Made by a program: the position numbers and the translations under genes. DNA of 56,453 bases from Paractinoplanes deccanensis (GTDB lineage Bacteria > Actinomycetota > Actinomycetes > Mycobacteriales > Micromonosporaceae), in NCBI RefSeq assembly GCF_016862115.1, contig NZ_BOMI01000199.1, positions 1 to 56,453 of the forward strand, in the 5' to 3' direction. A model generated the notes under the pieces. That model worked only from the letters and a program-made list of their open reading frames with translations, was not told where the DNA came from and did not search any database. The stretch's first letter is position 1. Every line of letters starts with the position of its first letter. Positions 1-18,757 of this stretch are shown here, piece by piece.

Positions 1-1519
1 TGACCCGCGAACACGAACGCCACACGCGGCTTCGCCGAGGCCACGCCCGCGCCGTCGGCGCACGTCGCCAGCCGCTCCCCCAGCTCGGCGCGGTCGGCCG
101 CCAGGAACGCCGCCCGGTGCGGGTGAGCGGTCCGCGTGGTGGCCAGCGAATAGGCCACGTCGACCGTGCGGAGGCCGGGCCGCGAGTCCAGGAAGGCGGC
201 CAGGCGCGCGGCCTGAGCCGCCAGGCCCTCCCGCGTGCGGGCGGAGAGCAGCACGGGGAACGGCCCGGCGGCCTCGCCGGTGGGCGCGGGCGGCGGCGCC
301 GGCGCCTCGCCGACGATCACGTGGCAGTTCGTCCCGCCCATGCCGAACGCGCTCACCCCGGCGACCAGCGGCCGGTCGCCGTCCGGCCAGGCCGACCGTT
401 CCCGGCCGACTTCGAGGTTGAGCTCGGCCAGCGGGATCCGCGGGTTCGGGGTGGCGAAGTTGAGGCTGGGCGGCACCTCGCGATGGCGCACGGCCAGGGC
501 GGTCTTGATCAGGCCGGCCAGACCGGCGGCGCCCTCGAGGTGACCGATGTTGGTCTTGACCGAGCCGACCCGGACCGGGCGGGCGCCACCGCGGAACACC
601 TCGCCGAGGCCGGCCGCCTCGATCGGGTCGCCGACCGCGGTGCCGGTGCCGTGCAGCTCGACGTACTGCACCTCCCCGGCGCGCACCCCGGCCGACTCCT
701 GCGCGGCCCGCACCACCGACGCCTGCGCGGCGGCGCTGGGCACGGTGAGGCCGTCGGTGGCGCCGTCGTTGTTCACCGCGCTGCCGCGGATCACGCAGTA
801 GATCGGGTCGCCGGCCGCGATCGCGGCGTCCAGGGTCTTCAGCACCACCACCGCGGCGCCCTCGCCGCGGACGAACCCGTTGGCCCGCGCGTCGAAGGTG
901 AAACAGCGCCCGTCCGGCGAGAGCCCGCCGAAGCTCTCGGCGATCGCCGTGGACTCGGGCGCCACCATCAGGTTCACGCCGGCGACCAGGGCCAGCCCGG
1001 TCTCGCCGCGGCGCAGGCTCTCGGCCGCCAGGTGGACCGCCACCAGCGACGACGATTGTCCCGTGTCGACCGTCAGGCTCGGCCCGCGCAGGCCCAGCGC
1101 GTACGAGACGCGGTTGGCCAGCAGGCCGCGGTGCACGCCGGTCATGGTGTGCGGGCCGAGCGCGTCCGGCCCGGCGGCCGCGGTGACGCTCGACCAGTCG
1201 TCCCACATGGCGCCGGCGAGGACCGCGGCATCGGTGTCCCGCAGGCGATCGAGCGGCAGGCCGGCGTCCTCCAGCGCCTCGACGCACACCTCCAGCAGCA
1301 GCCGCTGCCGGGGGTCCATGGCGGCCGCCTCGCGCGGTGTGATCCCGAAGTAGGCGGCGTCGAACAGGTCCGGGCCGTCGAGGAAGCCACCCCAGGCCGG
1401 CGCGCCGGGCCGCTCGGAGCGGGTGACCGCGCTGCGGCCGTCGCGCAGCAGACGCCAGAAGGCGTCCGGGCCGTGCGCGCCGGGCAGCCGGCAGCCGATC
1501 CCGACCAGGGCGATCGCGG

Positions 1520-1523
<4 letters not shown>
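1..1523 (-). CDS. Type I polyketide synthase, KSQ domain then start of AT (partial)
   Basis: The reading frame is open to the window edge and starts at an ATG that overlaps the NRPS stop codon (ATGA), so the two genes are translationally coupled. Residues 1 to about 430 are a ketosynthase: MTAIALVGIGCRLPG at the start, VELHGTGTAVGDPIEA and NIGHLEGAAGLAG carrying the two catalytic histidines, and VSAFGMGGTNCHVIV at the end. The nucleophile elbow reads VDTGQSSSL, with Gln at residue 156 where condensing KS domains have Cys. KSQ domains of this kind decarboxylate malonyl-type units on ACP to make a starter rather than condense. An acyltransferase begins at the very edge (RVAFVFAGQ). No N-terminal docking helix is visible, because the KS starts at residue 3. 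The product may therefore be the loading unit of the assembly line even though its gene follows the NRPS. The rest of the protein lies outside the window. Confidence 0.93.
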
Positions 1524-12296
<10,773 letters not shown>

Positions 12297-12307
<11 letters not shown>

Positions 12308-12962
12308 CGATGTCCGCCTTCAGCCTGAGGTGGGTGTACATCTGCTCGGCGAGCTCGCGGTGTGTGCCGCGGCCGCTGCCGGCGAAGGCAGCCGCCACTT
12401 TGGACTGCAGCTCGGCCGGCTGGTCCTGGGACAGCTTGAACATGCTCTGCACCGCGTCGACGTGGATCTCCAGCGCGCCGACGGCGGGCACGATGCGCTC
12501 GAAGTAGCCGAGCGATCCGGTCATGTCCCAGCCCGCGCCGAAGCGGCCCTCGAGGACCTGCGCGGTCCGTTTCACCACGCGCAGCGCGGGCTCGCCGGCC
12601 CCGAGGAGGCGGACCACGCCGTGCGCGTGCACGACGGTGAAGTTCCAGGTCGGTGCGGCCGGGCTCACCCCGTAGACGGTCGGGGAGACGTAGCCGTGCG
12701 GCCCTTGGAAGACCACGAGCACGCGCGTGCCGTCGCGGAGCGCCCCCCACAGCGGGTTCTTCCGGTTCATGTGGGTGAGCAGGGTGATGCCGTGCAGGTC
12801 GTCGTGCTCGTCGTCGTCGGCGAAGATCACCGGCAGGTGGGACACCGAGGGGCTCTCGCCGCCGAGGACGAAGCAGGCCAGGGGGTTCGATCTCATCAGC
12901 TCGACGACGGGCCCGGCGTCCTCGACCGCGAAGCTTCGGGGCACAAGCATGTGGCGTCCCAT
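12297..12962 (-). CDS. PaiB-like FMN-binding split-barrel protein
   Basis: A 221-aa protein of the PaiB family (FMN-binding negative transcriptional regulator). Family hallmarks are visible: LVPRSFAVED near the N-terminus, HLPVIF, a FQGPHGYVSPTVYG segment, APTWNFTVVHAHG, and MFKLSQDQ near the C-terminus. PaiB of Bacillus was described as a regulator of sporulation and protease genes, but the fold is a flavin-binding split barrel and biochemical function in most members is unknown. Here it is locked into the biosynthetic operon: it starts 15 bp after the TenA-like gene and its last 11 bp overlap the NRPS start. That placement suggests a pathway role, either a flavin redox step or local regulation. 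The sequence cannot decide between them. Confidence 0.85.
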
Positions 12963-12977
12963 CCGTGGTGCGTGCGC

Positions 12978-13631
12978 TCAGCGCTGCGACGCGGCGAGGG
13001 TGTTCCAGAACAGCAGGTCGTAGGCGCGCAGCAGGCGGGCGTACGACAGCGCGGTGGCGGGCTTCCAGCCGTCGGCGAGCCGGGCCGCGAGGATGCCGGC
13101 GCCCTGCTCCTGGAGTTGCGGGTTGGGCACGCTGAGCGCGTCGAGGAAGGCGGCGGCCGCGTCGTCCAGGCCGTGGTGCTGCCGCAGCGCCTTGGCGAGC
13201 ACGGCGAAGCCCTGGCACCAGTGCGGGAAGTTGGCGAGCAGGCCGAACACGACGTCGGCCGGGTCGGCGTTGAGCGCGAGCCAGCCGACGTACGACGGGT
13301 AGGCGCGGCACAGCGCGTCGGCCTCGGCGCCCAGCGGCGGCGCGGTGCCCTCGTACGCGTTCGCCAGCGCCGGAAGGGCGGCCAGGCCCATCGTCTCGCC
13401 CATCGCGAGGCCGAGGAATAACTGGCGCTCCGCGCCGGCCGAGCGACCGGCCAGGGTGAGGAAACTGCCCTGGTCGCCGGCGAAGATGACGGTCTCGGCG
13501 GCGACGTAGGTGAGCATCGTGGGCCGGGCGAGCTCGCCGCGCGCGGCCAGCTCGATGAAGGCGTTGTCGCCCGGCTCCGGCGCGAGCTCGTCGGTGGCGG
13601 TCGCGAGCAGCTGCCGCACGTGGTCCGTCAT
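12978..13631 (-). CDS. TenA/heme-oxygenase-fold protein
   Basis: A 217-aa all-helical protein that I place in the TenA/heme-oxygenase-like superfamily. The segment YPSYVGWL through FPHWCQGFAVLAKAL resembles the TenA helix pair, and LRAYDLLFWNTLA matches the C-terminal helix. The TenA catalytic Cys of the PCEW motif is not kept (the sequence is PHWC), and the C-terminal Glu of TenA is Asp here. Thiamin-salvage activity is therefore unlikely. Members of this fold in biosynthetic clusters include diiron oxidases (HDO type). Candidate acidic and histidine ligands exist (E46, E79, H137), but I cannot assign a metal site by eye. It lies 50 bp downstream of the P450 and 15 bp upstream of the PaiB-like gene, so it is probably a tailoring enzyme of the NRPS/PKS product. 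Confidence 0.7.
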   Translation of the reverse strand: MTDHVRQLLATATDELAPEPGDNAFIELAARGELARPTMLTYVAAETVIFAGDQGSFLTLAGRSAGAERQLFLGLAMGETMGLAALPALANAYEGTAPPLGAEADALCRAYPSYVGWLALNADPADVVFGLLANFPHWCQGFAVLAKALRQHHGLDDAAAAFLDALSVPNPQLQEQGAGILAARLADGWKPATALSYARLLRAYDLLFWNTLAASQR

Positions 13632-13681
13632 GGTGTTTCCTTCCCCCGTTGTCTCTGCGGTGCGATGGTGGCGCCGGGCGG

Positions 13682-14965
13682 TCAGGCCATGGCCACCCCG
13701 GCGACGGGCTGCCGCACGGGCAGGGTGGTCATGCCGCGGACGACCCGGGTCGGCCGGCGCTGCGCGCCGTCGGCGAGCTGGAGGTCGGGGAACTTGCGCA
13801 GCAGCACCCGCAGCGTCGCGGCGGCCTCGATGCGGGCCAGCCCGGCGCCGACGCAGAGGTGGATGCCGTCGCCGAAGGTCAGGTGCTTGCGGCTGTTGGG
13901 CCGGGTGATGTCGAGCTCGCCGGCGTCGTCGCCGAACACCCGGGGGTCGCGGTTGGCGCCGGCGACCACGACGAACACCGGCGCGTCGGCCGGGATGTCG
14001 ACGCCCGCCATGGTCACCGGTTCGGTGGTGACCCGCAGCAGGTATTGCACGGGCGCGTCCCAGCGCAGCACCTCTTCGACGGCGCCCGGGATCAGGTCGG
14101 GGTCGCTCAGCAGCCGCTGCCGCACGTCCTCGTGGCCGAGCACGGTGAGGATGCAGTTGCCGATGAGGTTGACCGTCGTCTCGAACCCCGCGCCGAGCAG
14201 GACGCCGCAGGTGGCGATCATCTCGTCGCCGGTCAGCGGCTCGCCCTCGGGCGCGGCCTGCACCATGAAGCTGACCAGGTCGTCGCCCGGCTCGGCGGTG
14301 CGCTTGACGATGAGGTCGTTGAAGAAGTCGCGCATCTCGATCAGCATTCGCCGGAAGTCGCGCAGGTCGCTCATCGTGCGGATGCCGTCCACCGAGGTGC
14401 CGATGATGCCGCCCCAGCGCCGGAAGTCCTCGTAGTTGTCCTCGCCGATGCCGAAGAAGGCGGCGATCACCCGGATCGGCACCCGGACGGACAGGTCGTT
14501 GACCGCGTCCCAGCCGCCGCGGCGCCCGAGCTCGTCGAGGATCTCCTCGAGCATGGCCTCGATGGTCTCGGTGCGCTGCCGGATGGCCCGGGGCGAGAAC
14601 CACGGCGCCACCATGCGGCGCAGGCGGGTGTGGTCGGGCGGGTCCATCGACAGGAACGAGTCGTCCATCGGCACGATGAGCCGCCGCCCCTCGTCGTCGT
14701 GGACGGTGGTGTCGATGGGCTTGTGCTTGGCCACGGCGAACGAGCCGAACCGCTTGCTGTCCGAGAGGATCGCGGAGGCCATCGCGTGATCGCAGGTGGC
14801 GAAGGCGCCGATGCTGCCCCTCACCATTTCGCCACCGGATCTGATGCGCTCGTAAATGGGATAGGGATCCTCTTCGGGACGCCTCGAAATGAGGCGTGCA
14901 ACCGGATCTCCCGTGCGGGAAAGTAACCCCAACATCGAGCGGGAAATAAACATCTTCGTGGCCAT
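13682..14965 (-). CDS. Cytochrome P450
   Basis: A 427-aa soluble bacterial P450. The heme-binding loop reads LTFGDGIHLCVGAGLARIE with the axial Cys, the oxygen-activating I helix has GAGFETT, and the K-helix ExxR is EEVLRW. The start is uncertain. ATG at 14965 (MATKMFISRS) has a GGGGA about 9 nt upstream and gives a normal P450 N-terminus. The frame also allows ATG at 14986, and a TTG at 15022 that coincides with a putative -35 TTGACA. It is the first gene of the leftward operon and ought to oxidise the nascent or released peptide/polyketide, for example a carrier-bound amino acid. Redox partners are not encoded nearby. Confidence 0.94.
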   Translation of the reverse strand: MATKMFISRSMLGLLSRTGDPVARLISRRPEEDPYPIYERIRSGGEMVRGSIGAFATCDHAMASAILSDSKRFGSFAVAKHKPIDTTVHDDEGRRLIVPMDDSFLSMDPPDHTRLRRMVAPWFSPRAIRQRTETIEAMLEEILDELGRRGGWDAVNDLSVRVPIRVIAAFFGIGEDNYEDFRRWGGIIGTSVDGIRTMSDLRDFRRMLIEMRDFFNDLIVKRTAEPGDDLVSFMVQAAPEGEPLTGDEMIATCGVLLGAGFETTVNLIGNCILTVLGHEDVRQRLLSDPDLIPGAVEEVLRWDAPVQYLLRVTTEPVTMAGVDIPADAPVFVVVAGANRDPRVFGDDAGELDITRPNSRKHLTFGDGIHLCVGAGLARIEAAATLRVLLRKFPDLQLADGAQRRPTRVVRGMTTLPVRQPVAGVAMA

Positions 14966-14993
14966 TTTGGCCGTTCCCCACACCATGCCACTG

Positions 14994-15022
14994 AGCCTGC
15001 AAGTTGCATCAGAGAGTGTCAA
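14994..15022 (-). promoter_or_regulatory. Candidate promoter for the P450-NRPS-PKS operon
   Basis: Read on the minus strand, TTGACA (15022-15017) is followed after a 17-bp spacer by CAGGCT (14999-14994). This fits a vegetative actinomycete promoter with a good -35 and a weak -10. It would start transcription about 20-30 nt before the chosen ATG at 14965. If real, it excludes the upstream TTG as translation start. Confidence 0.35.
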
Positions 15023-15585
15023 TGTGGCTCAGATCACAGATCAATTGCCATGCTCCCACGCCGTCGAAATGTCAAGAGACATTGATGTAGATGATCTCGC
15101 AAACGCGGGTGTAGGGTTCGGCCTCAGCGGGCCACGACCGGCCGGCACGGCTAGGGGTTGCCGCGCCGGCCGGCCTCGGCCCGCGACCGCGGGCACCGGC
15201 GCCCCCGGCCGTCACGACCCAGGTCAGCCGAGAACCCGCGCACCTCAGCCTCCCGCGAGCAGACTGAGTTTTCGCAGCTCACAACGATGGAGAGGCAGAG
15301 ATGGAGCAGTCGCCCGGCGAGTTTCGGCGGTCGCGGGGTTGCCCCCGACGGGCACCGGTGGTCTATTGTGGCTGAAGCGTAGGGGGATGATCATCTGCCC
15401 GCCGGACGGTTCGCCCGGCCACGGCTCCCCGGCCCGCGGAGGCGACTTTTCCGAGCGCCGACCGCGCCGATACATGTGCACTCCATTAATGGCGCCGATG
15501 CCATGAGAAAAACTCTTCGTATACGCGCTATTACGCGTGACTGAATGCGGCGCGCCATTCTTGAACCGTCAACCACCGGGGGAGC
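15023..15585. other. Intergenic region between the two divergent biosynthetic operons
   Basis: 563 bp with no convincing gene. Both ends are noticeably less GC-rich than the flanks (about 15030-15110 and 15480-15560), as expected for promoters, while the middle is ordinary high GC. A GGGGGAG ribosome-binding site ends just before the methyltransferase GTG. I found no clear regulator operator. Confidence 0.6.
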
Positions 15586-16422
15586 GTGAAATCGTTGGTC
15601 GATCCGGATCGTGACGACCTGGCGGTGATCGATTACTACGACATCGTCGGTCCCGTCATGCAAAAACTGTGGGACGACAATTTCCACTTCGGATACTGGG
15701 ACGATCCCGGCGACACCAGCACGGTGGCGGCGGCGACCGACCGGTTCACCGACCTGGTCATCGGCCGGCTCGCCGCCACTGCCGGCGCCCGCGTCCTCGA
15801 CCTGGGCTGCGGCATCGGCAAGCCGGCCCTGCGCCTCGCCCGCGCCGCCGAGGTCGAGGTCGTCGGCATCACGGTCAGCCACGACCAGGTCGAGCAGGCC
15901 AACGATCGGGCCCGCCGGGAGGGGCTGGCCGGCCGCGTGAGCTTCCAGGTGGCCGACGGCACCGACATGCCGTTCCCCGACGACTCGTTCGACGCCGTCC
16001 TGGCGTTCGAGTCGATCCTGCACATGGACCGCGGCCGGGCGCTGCGCGAGGTGGGCCGGGTGCTGCGGCCCGGCGGCCGGCTGGTCGCCACCGACCTGGT
16101 GGAGCGCGCCACCCCGGACCAGGTGACCCCGCCCGCCAACGCCACCTTCACCCCGCTGCCCCTGCTGGCGCGGTACCCGGACCTGCTGGCCGAGAGCGGG
16201 CTCGAACCGGTCGAGCTGCTCGACGTGACCGCCAACACGGTGCACCTCTCCCTCGCGCGCATGATGAGCGCCTCGGCCGAGGACCAGGCCGCCTTCGCGG
16301 CCACGATGGACCCGGCGCGGCAGCAGGCGGTCGCGGCCGCCAACATGCCGCTCACCGCCGCCGTCGACCTGGGCTGCGTGCTGGTCGTCGCCACCGCCAC
16401 GGCGGCCGGGGACCGCTCGTGA
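15586..16422 (+). CDS. SAM-dependent methyltransferase
   Basis: A 278-aa class I methyltransferase. Motif I is VLDLGCGIGKPALRLA, followed by VVGITVSHDQVEQAN and the post-motif segment LPFPDDSFDAVLAFES-like (here MPFPDDSFDAVLAFES). The LRPGGRLVATDLVE strand closes the Rossmann core. The N-terminal FHFGYWDD segment is typical of the group that includes 27-O-demethylrifamycin and related C-/O-methyltransferases of secondary metabolism. GTG start is supported by GGGGGAG 1 to 8 nt upstream. Its stop overlaps the thioesterase start (GTGA), so the rightward genes form an operon. The substrate cannot be told from sequence; a P450-installed hydroxyl is one possibility. Confidence 0.9.
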   Translation: MKSLVDPDRDDLAVIDYYDIVGPVMQKLWDDNFHFGYWDDPGDTSTVAAATDRFTDLVIGRLAATAGARVLDLGCGIGKPALRLARAAEVEVVGITVSHDQVEQANDRARREGLAGRVSFQVADGTDMPFPDDSFDAVLAFESILHMDRGRALREVGRVLRPGGRLVATDLVERATPDQVTPPANATFTPLPLLARYPDLLAESGLEPVELLDVTANTVHLSLARMMSASAEDQAAFAATMDPARQQAVAAANMPLTAAVDLGCVLVVATATAAGDRS

Positions 16423-17174
16423 CCGCCTCCCCCGCGGACCTGTGGATCCGCACCTACCATCCGGCCGCCGCGGCCGGCGCGAAACTGGTCTGCCTGCCGC
16501 ACGCCGGCGGATCCGCCAGCTACTTCTTCCCCGTCTCGGCGCGGCTGAGCCCGGCCGTGGAGGTGCTGGCCGTGCAGTACCCCGGACGCCAGGACCGCCG
16601 CGGCGAGCGTTGCCTCGAGTCGATCGCCGAGCTGGCCGACGCCCTCACCCCGTACCTGCTGGCCCACGCCGACCGGCCGCTGGCGCTCTTCGGGCACAGC
16701 ATGGGCGCCTCGCTCGCCTTCGAGCTCACCCGGCGCCTGGAGGACCGCGCCGTCACCCCGCTGGCGCTGTTCGTCAGCGGCCGCCGCGCGCCCTCCCGGC
16801 ACCACGTCGAGACCACCCATCAACTCGACGACGAGGGCCTGCTCCGGGAGCTGCGCGCGCTCGGCGGCACACACTCGTCGCTGCTCGGCGACGACGAGCT
16901 GATGCGGATGGCGCTCCCGGCGATCCGGGGCGACTACACGGCCGCCGAGACGTACAGGTGGGTGCCGGGCCCGCCGCTGCGCACCCCGATCCACGTGCAC
17001 ACCGGGCGGTCGGACCCGCGGGTGACGCTCGAAGAGGCCGCGGCGTGGTGCGAGCACACGACGGCGGGCTTCTCGCTGACGCCCTACAGCGGCGGCCACT
17101 TCTACCTCAACGACCACGCCGCGGAGGTCACCGACGCGATCGGCCGGGTCATCACCGCCGGCGTGGCCGCATGA
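16419..17174 (+). CDS. Type II thioesterase of the NRPS/PKS
   Basis: A 251-aa alpha/beta hydrolase of the GrsT/TEII family. It has the LVCLPHAGGSASYF oxyanion region, the GHSMG nucleophile elbow (LFGHSMGASLAFEL), and a late GGHFYLND segment with the catalytic His. TEII enzymes free carrier domains from misloaded acyl or aminoacyl groups and so keep the assembly line running. The GTG start overlaps the methyltransferase stop by 4 bp and its own TGA overlaps the CCR start (ATGA). No releasing thioesterase domain is present in the NRPS, so a role in release cannot be excluded, but the sequence type favours editing. Confidence 0.93.
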   Translation: MTASPADLWIRTYHPAAAAGAKLVCLPHAGGSASYFFPVSARLSPAVEVLAVQYPGRQDRRGERCLESIAELADALTPYLLAHADRPLALFGHSMGASLAFELTRRLEDRAVTPLALFVSGRRAPSRHHVETTHQLDDEGLLRELRALGGTHSSLLGDDELMRMALPAIRGDYTAAETYRWVPGPPLRTPIHVHTGRSDPRVTLEEAAAWCEHTTAGFSLTPYSGGHFYLNDHAAEVTDAIGRVITAGVAA

Positions 17175-18502
17175 TCCCCGGGTTCGCGGAGACGCTCGAA
17201 CAGGCCACCTCCGCCGGCGAGGTCGCCGCGCTGCGGGTGCCCGAGAGCTATCGCGCCGCCGTCCTGCTGAAGGACGAGCAGACGATGTTCGACGGCGTCC
17301 CGCTGCGCGACCGCAAGCCCGCCGACTCCCTGCACGTGCGCGAGGTCCCGACGCCGGAGCCCGGGCCGGGCGAGGCCCTGATCGCCGTGATGGCCAGCGC
17401 GGTCAACTACAACACCGTGTGGAGCGCGCTGTTCTCCCCGGTGCCCACGTTCGCGATGCTCGAGCGGTACGCGCGAACGGGCGGCCCGGCGGCCCGGCAC
17501 GACCTGCCCTACCACGTGGTCGGCTCGGACCTCGCCGGCGTCGTGCTGCGGACCGGCCCCGGGGTGCGGCGCTGGCAGGCCGGCGACCGCGTGGTCGCGC
17601 ACTGCCTGTCGGTGGAGCTGGAGGACGCCGCCGGGCACGACGACAGCATGCTCGACCCCGAGCAGCGCATCTGGGGCTACGAGACCAACTTCGGCGGCCT
17701 GGCCGAGCTGGCCCTCGTCAAAGCCAACCAGCTCATGCCCAAGGCGGCGCACCTGACCTGGGCCGAGGCGGCCGCACCCGGCCTGGTCAACTCGACGGTC
17801 TACCGGCAGCTCGTCTCCCATCACGGCGCCGGCATGAAGCTGGGCGACAACGTGCTGATCTGGGGCGCCGCGGGCGGCCTGGGCTCGTACGCCGTCCAGT
17901 ATGCCCTGGCCGGCGGCGCGAACCCGATCTGCGTGGTCTCCAGCGAGAGCAAGGCCGAGGTGTGCCGGCGCATGGGCGCCGAGGCCATCATCGACCGCGA
18001 GGCCGAGGGCTACCGCTTCTGGAGCGACGAGCACACCCAGAACCCCCGCGAGTGGCGCCGCTTCGGCTCCCGCATCCGCGAGCTGACCGGCGGCGAGGAC
18101 GTCGACATCGTCTTCGAGCACCCCGGCCAGGAGACCTTCGGCGCCTCGGTCTACGTCGCCCGCCGGGGTGGCACGGTGGTCACCTGCGCCTCCACGAGCG
18201 GCTATCAGCACCAGTTCGACAACCGCTACCTGTGGATGAGCGTGAAGCGGATCCTCGGCTCCCACTTCGCCAACTACCACGAGGCTTGGCAGGCCAACCG
18301 CCTCATCCTCCGCGGCCGGGTGCACCCCACACTGTCCACCGTGTACCCCCTGGACGAGGTCGGCCAGGCCGTGGACGACCTGCACCACAACCGCCACAAG
18401 GGAAAGGTGGGGGTCCTGTGCCTGGCCCCTGCCGAGGACCGGGGTGTCACCGATCCCGCCATGCGTGACCGCCACCTGACCGCCATCAACCGTTTTCGCT
18501 AG
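17171..18502 (+). CDS. ccr: Crotonyl-CoA carboxylase/reductase
   Basis: A 443-aa medium-chain reductase that carboxylates enoyl-CoAs reductively with NADPH to give ethylmalonyl-CoA or longer alkylmalonyl-CoA extenders. Recognition is firm: LPYHVVGSDLAGVVLRTGPG, DPEQRIWGYETNFGGLAEL, NVLIWGAAGGLGSYAVQYA (NADPH-binding glycine loop), FEHPGQETFGASVYV and the GKVGVLCLAP tail. Of the CO2-pocket residues known from the Kitasatospora enzyme, N81, E171 and H365 are at the same numbers, but position 170 is Tyr in place of Phe. It overlaps the thioesterase by 4 bp and precedes the MbtH gene by 14 bp. A dedicated copy in the cluster says the PKS (or its loading AT) uses an unusual extender. Confidence 0.96.
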   Translation: MIPGFAETLEQATSAGEVAALRVPESYRAAVLLKDEQTMFDGVPLRDRKPADSLHVREVPTPEPGPGEALIAVMASAVNYNTVWSALFSPVPTFAMLERYARTGGPAARHDLPYHVVGSDLAGVVLRTGPGVRRWQAGDRVVAHCLSVELEDAAGHDDSMLDPEQRIWGYETNFGGLAELALVKANQLMPKAAHLTWAEAAAPGLVNSTVYRQLVSHHGAGMKLGDNVLIWGAAGGLGSYAVQYALAGGANPICVVSSESKAEVCRRMGAEAIIDREAEGYRFWSDEHTQNPREWRRFGSRIRELTGGEDVDIVFEHPGQETFGASVYVARRGGTVVTCASTSGYQHQFDNRYLWMSVKRILGSHFANYHEAWQANRLILRGRVHPTLSTVYPLDEVGQAVDDLHHNRHKGKVGVLCLAPAEDRGVTDPAMRDRHLTAINRFR

Positions 18503-18516
18503 CTCCGGAGGCGCTC

Positions 18517-18696
18517 GTGCCCAGCCGTTACGCCGTCCTCGTCAACCACGAGGAGCAGTACTCCCTCTGGCCGGAGTCCGCCGAGCTGCCCGCGGGCTGG
18601 CGCGACGTCGGCGTGCACGGCACCAAGGAGGAATGCCTCGCCCACATCGACCGGGTATGGACGGACATGCGCCCGCTCTCCCTGCGCCGGGAGTGA
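18517..18696 (+). CDS. mbtH: MbtH-like NRPS accessory protein
   Basis: A 59-aa protein starting at GTG with CCGGAGG 6 nt upstream. The MbtH signature is complete: NHEEQYSLWPE, LPAGWRDVG, KEECLAHIDRVWTDMRPLSLR. MbtH proteins bind A domains and are needed for folding or activity of many actinomycete NRPSs. This one presumably partners one or more A domains of the 3595-aa synthetase. It is the last gene of the rightward biosynthetic operon. A short gap follows, then a promoter of a different type, so I place the cluster border here. Confidence 0.95.
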   Translation: MPSRYAVLVNHEEQYSLWPESAELPAGWRDVGVHGTKEECLAHIDRVWTDMRPLSLRRE

Positions 18697-18719
18697 CGGG
18701 CCGGGCCGCCCGATCGCCC

Positions 18720-18757
18720 TTGACCTCGAGTGCGCTCGAGGTGCCAGGGTGATGGCC
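18720..18757 (+). promoter_or_regulatory. MerR-type promoter with 8-bp dyad, leaderless start
   Basis: TTGACC (18720-18725) and CAGGGT (18745-18750) are separated by 19 bp, and the spacer holds a perfect inverted repeat, ACCTCGAG-TGCG-CTCGAGGT (18723-18742). An overlong spacer occupied by a dyad is the hallmark of promoters activated by MerR-family proteins such as SoxR. The expected transcription start, about 7 nt past the -10, falls on the ATG at 18758, which would make the mRNA leaderless. No MerR-family gene is in the window. Confidence 0.7.

Noticed and set aside
15023..15585. Small plus-strand frame across the biosynthetic intergenic region
   Set aside because: The frame overlaps the P450 5' end, has no ribosome-binding site and no recognisable domain; the region carries promoter-like sequence instead.
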